Shown piece by piece: positions 43,945 through 52,490 of a stretch of DNA of 64,000 nucleotides. Position 1 is the first letter of the stretch. The number at the start of each line of letters is the position of its first letter. Under the pieces are notes generated by a model. That model saw only the letters and a list, made by a program, of their open reading frames with translations. It was not told the origin of the DNA and made no database searches. This DNA is from Chloracidobacterium sp. (GTDB lineage: Bacteria; Acidobacteriota; Blastocatellia; Pyrinomonadales; Pyrinomonadaceae). The translations under genes were made by a program, and so were the position numbers. The stretch lies in contig JADJTD010000001.1 in NCBI GenBank assembly GCA_016711345.1, forward strand, positions 1,984,001 through 2,048,000, given 5' to 3'.

Positions 43945-45636
43945 ATGAAAAGTAAACAACTGGTAAAGAAGTTTAAGTTTTTTGCCGGATTTGTGATCTT
44001 GCTGATTTTGGGCATCAACACAAACGCGCAGAACAGCCTAACAGTTGCGGATGTGCAGCGGATCATTGCTCAGGCGGTTTCGGAGGCCGTCGCATCTAAT
44101 CAGAAGGTAACCGTTTCGGTGGTGGATAAGGAAGGACATGTTCTAGGAACTTTCGTTATGACCGGCGCTGCGGCGACGACCACGATACGCGGCACGGGCA
44201 GAGCTGGGCAAGGTTTTGAGAATGTTACAGTTCCGGCGCGTTTTGCTTCGTTGTCAAAGGCTGGCACCGGTGCTCTGCTGTCGTCTGGCGGAAACGCTTT
44301 TTCGACGCGAACCGCTTCGTTTATTATTCAGGAACATTTTCCGGCTGGAATTGACAATACGCCTGGCGGTCCGCTGTTCGGCGTCCAGTTTTCGTCACTG
44401 AGATGCTCGGATGTTGTGATAGCGGGGCTTCCGCTTGGGTTATCGGGCGATGCTGGAGGAATTCCGCTTTATAAGAACGGTATTGAAGTCGGTGGCATAG
44501 GCGTCGAGGGAGACGGCCTTTATACTATCGACACAAATCCGCGTGATAGTGACCAGTCTTTTGAAGAAAAGATAGCTGTTGCCGGGTCGCGTGGGTTTGA
44601 GGCTCCGGCGTTGATTCGTGCCGATAATATTCTCGTAGCCGGAATTAGATTTCCGTTTGCGAACATCAGTACTTCCGATTTTCCCGCAGCGACGGCGATC
44701 CCTTTTGGCAGTTTGCCGGGAGCGGTTGATCCATCGGATCCGATCATCGCTGCGCCTGCTAGTGATTTTGTTCCAAGAACATTGAACGGAGTCAGCGGAC
44801 AGGCCAGCGCACGGTTTCCGACTGTTGCAGGTTCCGCTTTGACGGTTGCTGAGGTCGATCAGATACTCGGAGCAGCGGCCGGTGTTGCCAATATTACTAG
44901 GGCCGGTATTCGCCAGCCGATCGGCAGCAATGCTCGTGTTAACATAGCCGTCGTCGATACGGACGGAAGAGTTTTGGGATTTTTTCGCCAGGTTGATGCC
45001 CCTGTTTTCGGATTTGATGTTTCTGTGCAGAAGGCTCGATCGGTGAATTTTATGTCGCGCCCAGACGCCGCTGCTAAAATTACCGGGGCCGGAGCTAACA
45101 CAAACGGCGTCGTATTCGCTTCATATGTTAACCGTGCAAATGCCGACGGAATTGCGTTAAACGGAACCATTGCATTCAGCGACCGCGGGTTTGGTTTTCT
45201 TCATCGGCCTTTGTTTCCAGATGGTATAAACGGAACAGACGCCGGGCCGTTCAGCAGGCCGCTTGCGGATTTCAGCCCTTTTAATAACGGACTACAGACC
45301 GACCTGGTCTTTGACAAGGTTGCTGCTCCGCTGCCAATGTGCCGCAGCGCGGTAATAGAAAAACGCACGGCAATGCCGCCGTTTTGCCAGTGCACACCAA
45401 TTTCGGAATTGAAAAACGGTTTACAGATCTTTGCGGGCGGCATTCCGCTTTATCGCGGCAATACGCTTATCGGTGCGATCGGTATCAGCGGTGACGGTAT
45501 CGAACAGGATGATCTGATCGCGGCCGGCGGAGCAAATTTGTTTCCGGCTCCGCTAGCTATGCGTTCTGACAATTTTTTTGTTCGCGGCGTTCGTCTTCCG
45601 TTTGTAAAATTTCCGCCAAGGCCGTTTTTACCCTAA
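43945..45636 (+). CDS. Secreted GlcG/HbpS-type heme-binding protein, two domains
   Basis: 563 residues from the ATG at 43945 (MKSKQLVKKFKFFAGFVILL...). Signal peptide ends NAQ. Two GlcG/HbpS (DUF336) domains: the first from LTVADVQRIIAQAVSEAV with VTVSVVDKEGHVLGTFVM, the second from LTVAEVDQILGAAAG with VNIAVVDTDGRVLGFFR, each ending in an IGAIGISGDG-type glycine-rich strand. A Cys-containing insertion (CRSAVIEKRTAMPPFCQC) lies in the second. Family members bind heme or cofactors. First gene of the plus-strand cytochrome operon (gap of 6 to the next). Confidence 0.85.
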   Translation: MKSKQLVKKFKFFAGFVILLILGINTNAQNSLTVADVQRIIAQAVSEAVASNQKVTVSVVDKEGHVLGTFVMTGAAATTTIRGTGRAGQGFENVTVPARFASLSKAGTGALLSSGGNAFSTRTASFIIQEHFPAGIDNTPGGPLFGVQFSSLRCSDVVIAGLPLGLSGDAGGIPLYKNGIEVGGIGVEGDGLYTIDTNPRDSDQSFEEKIAVAGSRGFEAPALIRADNILVAGIRFPFANISTSDFPAATAIPFGSLPGAVDPSDPIIAAPASDFVPRTLNGVSGQASARFPTVAGSALTVAEVDQILGAAAGVANITRAGIRQPIGSNARVNIAVVDTDGRVLGFFRQVDAPVFGFDVSVQKARSVNFMSRPDAAAKITGAGANTNGVVFASYVNRANADGIALNGTIAFSDRGFGFLHRPLFPDGINGTDAGPFSRPLADFSPFNNGLQTDLVFDKVAAPLPMCRSAVIEKRTAMPPFCQCTPISELKNGLQIFAGGIPLYRGNTLIGAIGISGDGIEQDDLIAAGGANLFPAPLAMRSDNFFVRGVRLPFVKFPPRPFLP

Positions 45637-45642
45637 AAAACA

Positions 45643-46443
45643 ATGCTTCGTCTTTGTTGGCAGTTTTTAATTGCTTTACTTGTTCTGTCGGGCTGTCCTG
45701 CGGTTTATGCGCAAACTGCGTCTAAAACGACAGGTTCATTGGTGATTAACGGCCGTGCGAAAACGACATCAAAAACCGTTGTTCTCAAGAAGAAAAGGTT
45801 CTACCTTTTTCGCGGCGACCGTGAAGCAAACAGGACGCTGATCGAAAATCTTAAGGCGGCGAACCTGCCATCGCGTGATTGCTTCTATTGCCAACTGAAA
45901 GCAAGCGCCGAATTTATGCAGTGGTTGAAAGCTGGTGACGGCAATTGTGAATCTATTCATTGCCGCGAGATATCGCAGGAAGATATTACAAACGTGCCAG
46001 AGTTTCAAATAGCGTTTCAAAAGGGAACAAAACCTTTCGCAAAGAAACCGGAATTGGCGCGCAAGTGGCTTGTTACAAATCTCGAACCGGGCTTTCGTAC
46101 AGGACTTTACGATGCGCGAAAGGCAATGATCGACGGCCTGCTGAAAGATCTGCCCGCAGAACGACTGCCGGTCCAGTCTGCGATGACTGACAACAGCTCG
46201 TCGGCACTGGCCAATTTTTCAAGCATTCCATTGACCGCTGCGACCGAAAAATTCATATTTGCTAATCTGGTACCTGTCGAGATCGGTGAAAAAAGCTATG
46301 TATGGATCTGCGAGGTCGATATTGGAAAGGACAAAAAAACGCCGATCCTCGATGCACCGGAAAGCAGTAAGATCATTAAGAAATGTGAAGTGATCGTTAG
46401 AGATTTGCCGGATTGCAAAGCGGGAACCTGTGATCAGAAATGA
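45643..46443 (+). CDS. Secreted Cys-rich protein of unknown function in cytochrome operon
   Basis: 266 residues. Signal peptide LIALLVLSGCPAVYA. Mature chain contains four Cys-pair-like segments (CFYCQLK, CESIHC, WICEV and a terminal CEVIVRDLPDCKAGTC), none of them CxxCH. Soluble alpha/beta-looking. Family not recognised. The stop overlaps the next cytochrome gene by ATGA, so it is clearly part of the operon, perhaps an assembly or partner protein for the cytochromes. Confidence 0.75.
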   Translation: MLRLCWQFLIALLVLSGCPAVYAQTASKTTGSLVINGRAKTTSKTVVLKKKRFYLFRGDREANRTLIENLKAANLPSRDCFYCQLKASAEFMQWLKAGDGNCESIHCREISQEDITNVPEFQIAFQKGTKPFAKKPELARKWLVTNLEPGFRTGLYDARKAMIDGLLKDLPAERLPVQSAMTDNSSSALANFSSIPLTAATEKFIFANLVPVEIGEKSYVWICEVDIGKDKKTPILDAPESSKIIKKCEVIVRDLPDCKAGTCDQK

Positions 46444-47519
46444 AGTATTGCCTGAGATTCATTTTTATTGGTTTAGGGGCTGTTATCTTCGCCGGTAGCT
46501 TTCTACAACATTCTACGGCTCAAAAGGCGGCCAAAAATTTTTCGCATACCACGAAGTCCCACCAATTTGCCGACTGTAAGATTTGCCATACACTACCGAC
46601 GCGAAATTGGATGTCGCCGAGAGCGGATAAGGCAGAACCATTTCCTGATGTGACGGACTACCCATTTAACCTGCCCGACACAAAGGGTGCGGCGAAGCAT
46701 ACTGCATGTTTCGGATGCCATACTAATGACATTTACAGCAACGGCGGTGTATTTTGCGCTGGATGTCACCTAGCATCGGGGCCGCGTGCAAGACCAGGTA
46801 AAGGGCTACGACCATTCCCAAATAAAGCTCACCCAACACAGTTCACGACGATCTTTCCACACGACGCTCATCAGGACATCGTTGCGTCGAATCGAAGGAC
46901 GGATATCGCGGTCGGCCATATAGTTTTGGCTAGTTACACGAATGAGGCTGAGAACAAGAAGACGGAATTTTATAATTGTTCGGTCTGTCATCAAACTGCC
47001 AAAACCTTGCCAAAGTATGCAGTTCGAAAACCGGACTCGGATCAAAAACTACCTGTCGCTGTTCCGGACAGTTTTAGACCAACAGCAGATTATTTCAAAG
47101 ATGTTCCGATGAATCACGCGTCGTGCTTCAACTGCCACTATCAGCGTATACAACCCGTTTCCACAAACTGCTCGGGCTGTCATAAACTTGCGGACAAGCC
47201 TTATTTTGAGGCGACGATTGTAGAACGTTCATCGCTAAAATTTAGCCATGAGCAGTTAGGCAAGAAATCGCAGGTCGGTGAGCGTGTTCACGCGAAGGAC
47301 TGCATGACCTGTCATCTTCGCACTGCCGGAAGTTCCGATCTGCAGGCCTTAAAGAAAAACACCGAGCCTGAAGTGCCGTTTTCTACCTGTGTTTCTTGTC
47401 ATAGCGACGATATAAAGGATCAACTGGAGAAGCGGGAAAAAGACAAGAAGTTTCAGTGTAATTACTGTCACACGTCGGTTATCGGCCGATATGACAAACC
47501 CGAGAGCCATCACGAATAA
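46440..47519 (+). CDS. Nonaheme c-type cytochrome
   Basis: 359 residues. N-terminal signal segment FIFIGLGAVIFAGSFLQH. Nine CxxCH sites: CKICH, CFGCH, CAGCH, CSVCH, CFNCH, CSGCH, CMTCH, CVSCH and CNYCH, with many additional His that may be distal ligands. The spacing and lack of other domains place it among cytochrome c3/multiheme type proteins that act as periplasmic electron carriers. Four-base overlap with the upstream gene and 9-base gap to the next cytochrome. Confidence 0.92.
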   Translation: MKYCLRFIFIGLGAVIFAGSFLQHSTAQKAAKNFSHTTKSHQFADCKICHTLPTRNWMSPRADKAEPFPDVTDYPFNLPDTKGAAKHTACFGCHTNDIYSNGGVFCAGCHLASGPRARPGKGLRPFPNKAHPTQFTTIFPHDAHQDIVASNRRTDIAVGHIVLASYTNEAENKKTEFYNCSVCHQTAKTLPKYAVRKPDSDQKLPVAVPDSFRPTADYFKDVPMNHASCFNCHYQRIQPVSTNCSGCHKLADKPYFEATIVERSSLKFSHEQLGKKSQVGERVHAKDCMTCHLRTAGSSDLQALKKNTEPEVPFSTCVSCHSDDIKDQLEKREKDKKFQCNYCHTSVIGRYDKPESHHE

Positions 47520-47528
47520 AAGCAAAGA

Positions 47529-48443
47529 ATGAAAAACGTGCCGCGTTCAAAACAAGTGTTGAAAACCGCGCTCGTTTTCGGATGCGCCGTGTTTTTTGCG
47601 GCAGCCTGCATTCAACAAGCAGCGAGATCGCCCGTGACGCTTACTTCTGCAGAGACACCGGATGCAATTCCGCAACGAGCATCGAGCAAGACTTTCGAAG
47701 ACTTTTCACACAAGATTCCTGAGCATACACAATTTGCCTGTAATACTTGTCATCAGCGAGAGGATCGCGGCGTCAAGAGCAAATTAGGCGGACATGAATC
47801 CTGTATAGGGTGTCATCTGAATCAATTTGTGGACGAAGATCAGGTTATGTGTGCGATCTGTCACACAGATACAAAAGGGCAAGATCCGCCAGTCAAGGCT
47901 TTTCCGACAAAGTTTATCGAGGGCTTCAATATGAAGTTTGACCATGCGGTTCATGAAAGAGGTGAGGCTCGTCCTGCGGAAGGATGTGCCGCGTGCCACG
48001 AACCGTCAGGGCCGGGAAAAACAATACCAGTTGGTTTTCAAGCCCACGCAAATTGCTATGGATGCCATACTGCCGAAAGCAAGCTCGGCCAATGCAGCGT
48101 ATGTCATCAATTGGCCCCATACAACCGGACACTTCAGTCTGAATACAATTTCAAAGCGATCTTTTCGCACCGGGACCATAACGGAGTAGGCTGCAACGAA
48201 TGTCATAACGTCGTTGCCAATGCTCCAAATGCGCGTCAGGTGACCAATATTCAAATACTCCAACATAGGACAAGTCCCGGCAACAATTGCCTTCAATGTC
48301 ACAACGGGAGACGGGCATTTACAGGCAACAATAGATTTGATGTAAACAGCTGCCTTCGTTGTCACGGAGGCAGCGTTTATACTCAGTTGCCGTCCGGAAC
48401 ATATGCCGATACGGCAGAAGAAGCTCCGGCGACTGAAAACTAG
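47529..48443 (+). CDS. Nonaheme c-type cytochrome, possible lipoprotein
   Basis: 304 residues. N-terminus VLKTALVFGCAVFFAAACIQQ has a lipobox-like A-A-A-C, so membrane anchoring through Cys is possible. Nine CxxCH sites: CNTCH, CIGCH, CAICH, CAACH, CYGCH, CSVCH, CNECH, CLQCH and CLRCH. Short chain per heme, consistent with a packed multiheme wire. Last gene of the first plus-strand block. Confidence 0.92.
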   Translation: MKNVPRSKQVLKTALVFGCAVFFAAACIQQAARSPVTLTSAETPDAIPQRASSKTFEDFSHKIPEHTQFACNTCHQREDRGVKSKLGGHESCIGCHLNQFVDEDQVMCAICHTDTKGQDPPVKAFPTKFIEGFNMKFDHAVHERGEARPAEGCAACHEPSGPGKTIPVGFQAHANCYGCHTAESKLGQCSVCHQLAPYNRTLQSEYNFKAIFSHRDHNGVGCNECHNVVANAPNARQVTNIQILQHRTSPGNNCLQCHNGRRAFTGNNRFDVNSCLRCHGGSVYTQLPSGTYADTAEEAPATEN

Positions 48444-48540
48444 TCAATTCTACACTCGTTGCGCAGGGCTAAAGCAAGTAATTGCAGCATTTAGATCGAT
48501 ATAGGATCGATATGGGGCAAAAATGGCATCGGGCGCCCCC

Positions 48541-48600
48541 CTAAAAGCCATCGGAGAACCCACAAAAAGCCATATTTGAACTCCAAAAAGCCATCTAAAA
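48541..48600 (-). repeat. GATGGCTTTTTGGGG array, reverse orientation (copy B)
   Basis: On the plus strand GCCAT occurs at 48547, 48569 and 48590 within AAAAGCCATC units (spacing 22 and 21), the reverse complement of the array at 34387. A partial ATGGCATCGG lies just before. The rest of 48444-48776 holds no gene; an AT-rich promoter region follows. Confidence 0.8.
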
Positions 48601-48737
48601 ATCAGAATATTTCCTTACGATGGTCTAACCTTGGCGGCGTTGGCAGGATGGTCGGAATGGTCGGCAGGCGCACGCAAATCGCAAAGGAAAACACACTAAG
48701 TTTACAAACTAAGACACTGCTCAGGTTCGCAAAAATA

Positions 48738-48766
48738 TTGACTTCACGTTGAAAAGGGTTTTTAAT
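48738..48766 (+). promoter_or_regulatory. Promoter-like element abutting the tetraheme gene
   Basis: TTGACT (48738-48743), 17-bp spacer, TTTAAT (48761-48766). The ATG at 48777 is only 10 bases beyond the -10 and has no Shine-Dalgarno (TTGTTTGTGCT precedes it). Same TTGACT box and geometry as the element before 43945, so both cytochrome operons may be read as leaderless messages under a common control. Confidence 0.5.
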
Positions 48767-48776
48767 TGTTTGTGCT

Positions 48777-49523
48777 ATGAAAAATACAGTTAAGTTGATT
48801 TTTGTATCTGTTTTTGCGCTCGGTGCATTGTTTATTTTTTTGAGCGGCACGAGTCTTTCAACGACCAATGCGGCTGTTTTTTCAGGATTGTTTGCCCAGC
48901 CAACTCCGCCCAAGAATACGAACACAAAATCTCCTGAAGCGAACAGCAAACCGACGTCGGTTAATGCAGCCGCAAATGTCGCTGTAAATTCTAATTCCGT
49001 CAAGGCAGTGCCGGCAGCGACCGGAACCCCTTCCACGACTGCGGCGAATACCGTTCCAGCATCCGGCGGCAAAACGATATCAAAGACCTTTAAACTCGGT
49101 TTGGATAGTCAATCAGAATATGGCGAAGCCTTTTTTGATCATGATTCGCATGCTTTTAAGAATTACAGCCCCGATGGTAAATCTGTTGTCGGATGTGTTG
49201 AATGTCACCATACCGATCAGCCGAAATCGGCGCTTCAGGCACCATATGTAACGTCTGAACGGGACGTGGTGTTAACGCTTGATGCGTGGCAAAAGTCTAG
49301 CCAGAAAGTGAGCAGTTGCCGAGACTGTCATTTTCAGGATGGAAACGTTCCTGACGGAAAGACAATGCCGACGGCTAACAAGAAGGACCTGAACAACCAA
49401 CTCGCCTATCACATCAATTGCAATTCGTGTCATGATGCTGCCTACAAGCTGAGGCCGGAATTAAAATCTCGTAAAGGATTTGCGACCGCAAAAGACTGCG
49501 CCGTTTGTCACAAAGTGGATTGA
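48777..49523 (+). CDS. Tetraheme c-type cytochrome with low-complexity linker
   Basis: 248 residues. Signal-anchor LIFVSVFALGALFIFLS. Residues 38-100 are Asn/Thr/Pro/Ala-rich and probably flexible. Four CxxCH sites in the C-terminal part: CVECH, CRDCH, CNSCH and CAVCH, preceded by FFDHDSHAF, a c7/c3-type distal-His pattern. Probably a membrane-tethered periplasmic carrier. First gene of the second block, 3 bases before the zinc-ribbon gene. Confidence 0.9.
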   Translation: MKNTVKLIFVSVFALGALFIFLSGTSLSTTNAAVFSGLFAQPTPPKNTNTKSPEANSKPTSVNAAANVAVNSNSVKAVPAATGTPSTTAANTVPASGGKTISKTFKLGLDSQSEYGEAFFDHDSHAFKNYSPDGKSVVGCVECHHTDQPKSALQAPYVTSERDVVLTLDAWQKSSQKVSSCRDCHFQDGNVPDGKTMPTANKKDLNNQLAYHINCNSCHDAAYKLRPELKSRKGFATAKDCAVCHKVD

Positions 49524-49526
49524 TCA

Positions 49527-49979
49527 ATGGGATTGCAGCAATGCGACAAATGCGGGGAAATGGTTGACGAGGCCAAGGCATTTTGCCCCGGTTGCGGCAA
49601 TGCGTTTGTCGAGGAAGAAAAAAGGCAGGAAGCATCAAAGTTTGAGAAATTGGAAAGCACGGTCCAATACGGTCAGACAATGTACAATCAGATGCTTGAG
49701 GACATGGGGCTGAACATTGTAGGCGCTCCGAGTTCCGTTGAAAAACGAGTTGAGGTTGTCGTGCCGGTGAAAACAGAGATCGTGTTGCCGGTAAAGACAG
49801 CTAAGACTGTAACCGTAAAACCTGCGGTAACGGAGCAGGACACAATCGCGGAAAAGCATAAACCTGTAAGCTATACAAAATGGTATATTCTACTCGGAGT
49901 AGCGGCAGTTTTTCTTTTGCCGCTAGCTCTGGCGTCCACAATCTTTGTTATTTTTGAAATTTGGTCGCGTTTTAAGTAA
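49527..49979 (+). CDS. Zinc-ribbon membrane protein
   Basis: 150 residues. N-terminal ribbon CDKCGEMVDEAKAFCPGCG, then a coiled segment (EEEKRQEASKFEKLEST), a Val/Lys/Thr-rich linker and a C-terminal membrane helix (WYILLGVAAVFLLPLALAS). Topology suggests the ribbon faces the cytoplasm. Role unknown; sits in the operon between the tetraheme and the cyclic-nucleotide/Fe-S fusion. Confidence 0.75.
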   Translation: MGLQQCDKCGEMVDEAKAFCPGCGNAFVEEEKRQEASKFEKLESTVQYGQTMYNQMLEDMGLNIVGAPSSVEKRVEVVVPVKTEIVLPVKTAKTVTVKPAVTEQDTIAEKHKPVSYTKWYILLGVAAVFLLPLALASTIFVIFEIWSRFK

Positions 49980-50012
49980 AAGTCCGAAATCCTTAGATCG
50001 TCCGAACTTGTA

Positions 50013-52490
50013 ATGCCACGTGTTATAGAAAATCACGAGCAGGTAATTGAGGCATTTCAAAATGTTGATATCGTATCCGAACTTGTCGAAAAGCTTCCAA
50101 ACGGTGAGTTTCGAAACGAACTCGATATGGATATCATCCTGTTTGGCCGCAGCTATCGCGGAAAACAGGTTGGCCCTTATACGCGACTTCTAGAATTTCA
50201 ACCGGGCGAGACCATCGTCCATGAGAACACTTGGGAAAGTAGTATCTTTTACATCCTCGTAAAAGGCTCCCTCGAAGCCTCGATAAAAGAACAAAACGGA
50301 AACCGCAAAAATGTTGGGATCATTTCAGCCGGAAATTCTTTCGGTGAAATGGCCATGCTTTCCGGAACGCCGAGAACTGCGACGGTCTCAGTTGCTTCGA
50401 CGGGTGAACCCGCGCTTGTGTTGGAATTTACCCGTCCGGCAATTCGTTTATTGCGAAAGCTATCAAAATTCGGCAAAGCTCTCGATCGCAATTACCGCAA
50501 TTATGGACAGACTCTTACACTCAATGAACTCAAAGATTTCACGAACCTTGATCTTGATAAAGGGGTTCTCCACCGATTGAATGATTCCGCGCGTTTTGCG
50601 GTATATGAAAAGAACCATGTGCTGTTTCGAGAAGGCGATCCAATAAATCGAGTCATTTTTGTAAGAAATGGCTGGATACAGCGTGTTAGCGGCGTTGAGT
50701 TTAATCCAAAGGCAGCAGAACTATTACTTTCGGATGAAACGGTAGGGCTTGATTTTCTTGGTGCCGGAACCTGCCTTGGGCTTGAGGCGGTCGAAGCCTC
50801 AACAAATTGGAAATACACCGCCACTGTCGCAGGACGCACCGAAGTTCTCGAAGTAGCAGTTACCCGCCTGCGCGAAGATAAAGAAATGAGTTCAGTAGTC
50901 GTTCCCTTTTTGAAAGGAATGGCTGACAACGATGATCAGATGCCGCTGCATCCGAGCGACAGCCGTGTTTTGACAGCTACAAGCCGAGAGATCGAAACCG
51001 GAGTTGTCGATGGCGTAAATCTGCTGGTTATGGACATGGCCAAGTGCATTCGCTGTGGTAATTGTTCGCTGGCATGTCACAAGGTCCACGGTAACTCGCG
51101 TCTGACCAGGCGCGGTATCCATATCGAGCGGCCATTCAAGCCCAACAAACCGGCAACCCAGAGCATCTTAGTCCCGACAGTTTGTATGCACTGTCAAGAC
51201 CCGGAATGTCTGACAGGCTGTCCGACAGGTGCGATCGCGCGGTTTCCAAACGGTGAGATCGATATCAATCCGCAAACGTGCATCGGCTGCGGCGACTGCG
51301 CTACGCAATGTCCTTACAATGCAATTTCGATGATCGCCCGGCCAGACCCGAAAAATGGGAATGGCAACGGAGCGTTTACAAATCTTCTATCGGCATTTTC
51401 ACTCGGTGAGGCCAAGATGCCCATGCCGGTCGAGCAAACCGAGAATTTGCTTGCCGTAAAATGTAATCTTTGTCACGACACGAAAATGAACCCGAAAGGC
51501 GCAAAGACCGAGGCTTATTCCTGCGAAGAAAATTGCCCTACCGGAGCATTAGTTCGTGTAAATCCGCGCGAGTATTTTGATGAGGTCAACCAAACGATCG
51601 GCCTTATACGACGAACCAAGACGCACGCGATCGGTGAGAACATACACAAATTTGATCTATGGGCAACGATCTGGCATGTGATCGGTATTGCGATGGTTTT
51701 GGCGTTTGGCGGTGCGGCCGTGTGGGCAACACGCGCTTACGCTCAGGACATACCATTGAGTGCGGGAAGTTGGGTGACGATGCGATGGCTGACGGGGCTT
51801 ACAGGTCTAGTGAGCATCGTCTGGGTGATGGCTTATCCGCTCAGAAAACAGGTCTATCGTCGGCGTGCCGGAGCCTTACGATATTGGATGTTGTCGCACA
51901 TCTATCTGGGTGTTTTGGCTGGAGTTCTTCTGTTGGTTCACGGAGGTACAAGCTCAGGCGGTTTGCTGACGACGGTCCTTATGATCTCATTCGATCTTGT
52001 GATCGCCAGCGGACTTTTTGGTGCTGCGTGCTACATTATCGTGCCGAGATTTATGACAAAGGTCGAGCGTGAACCGCTGCTTTTGGAAGACCTCGAAGCT
52101 CGGCGCGAAGAGCTTCGAGCCGAACTTGTTCGAGCTGCCGATGAAACCACCAGTGAAGAACTTAATCAACTGATCCAAAGGAAAGTGCGCCGCCGTTTTT
52201 TAGGACTCGGCTATCTTATTAGGCAATATCTTAAGAGAGAAGACCTTGGAACAATGCTCGCCGGTGCCCGCGAAGAGTTTCGTTCAGCGGCGGAAAAGAT
52301 GAGCCGTTCCGACGATGCTCGTTTGATGGAAGCAGTGGAAAACGCCGCAACTCTGCGTCGTGTCGATGCACTCTGCTATTTGCATCAATTGCTCAAATTG
52401 TGGGTTGCTCCGCATGTTCTTTTTACGTCGTTAATGTTGGTGCTAATGTTGATCCATATAGCCCAGGTTGTTTATTTTAACGTCCGATGA
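50013..52490 (+). CDS. Cyclic-nucleotide-binding / 16-Cys [4Fe-4S] / membrane fusion protein
   Basis: 825 residues. Two cNMP-binding folds (about 60-150 and 195-290): the first has FGEMAMLSGTPRTATV, which retains the phosphate-binding Arg; the second lacks it and looks degenerate. Next, 16 Cys in four ferredoxin-type sets (CIRCGNCSLAC, CMHCQDPECLTGCP, CIGCGDCATQCP and CNLCHD...CEENCP, about 345-515) resemble NrfC/DmsB-like subunits with four [4Fe-4S] clusters. The rest has about five hydrophobic segments with His in WHVIGIAM, LSHIYLGVLAGVLLLVHGG and MLIHIAQVVYF, which could hold b-hemes or a quinone site, and a cytoplasmic helical insertion. CNLCH is an Fe-S motif, not a heme site. Four-base overlap with the next gene. 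Confidence 0.85.
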   Translation: MPRVIENHEQVIEAFQNVDIVSELVEKLPNGEFRNELDMDIILFGRSYRGKQVGPYTRLLEFQPGETIVHENTWESSIFYILVKGSLEASIKEQNGNRKNVGIISAGNSFGEMAMLSGTPRTATVSVASTGEPALVLEFTRPAIRLLRKLSKFGKALDRNYRNYGQTLTLNELKDFTNLDLDKGVLHRLNDSARFAVYEKNHVLFREGDPINRVIFVRNGWIQRVSGVEFNPKAAELLLSDETVGLDFLGAGTCLGLEAVEASTNWKYTATVAGRTEVLEVAVTRLREDKEMSSVVVPFLKGMADNDDQMPLHPSDSRVLTATSREIETGVVDGVNLLVMDMAKCIRCGNCSLACHKVHGNSRLTRRGIHIERPFKPNKPATQSILVPTVCMHCQDPECLTGCPTGAIARFPNGEIDINPQTCIGCGDCATQCPYNAISMIARPDPKNGNGNGAFTNLLSAFSLGEAKMPMPVEQTENLLAVKCNLCHDTKMNPKGAKTEAYSCEENCPTGALVRVNPREYFDEVNQTIGLIRRTKTHAIGENIHKFDLWATIWHVIGIAMVLAFGGAAVWATRAYAQDIPLSAGSWVTMRWLTGLTGLVSIVWVMAYPLRKQVYRRRAGALRYWMLSHIYLGVLAGVLLLVHGGTSSGGLLTTVLMISFDLVIASGLFGAACYIIVPRFMTKVEREPLLLEDLEARREELRAELVRAADETTSEELNQLIQRKVRRRFLGLGYLIRQYLKREDLGTMLAGAREEFRSAAEKMSRSDDARLMEAVENAATLRRVDALCYLHQLLKLWVAPHVLFTSLMLVLMLIHIAQVVYFNVR

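Noticed and set aside
48602..49072. Minus-strand open frame at the start of the tetraheme gene
   Set aside because: Shadow of the Ala/Thr/Pro-rich linker of the cytochrome; no start signal.
51465..51480. CNLCH in the 50013 protein as a heme site
   Set aside because: It belongs to the fourth ferredoxin-type Cys set followed by CEENCP, so it is an Fe-S motif.
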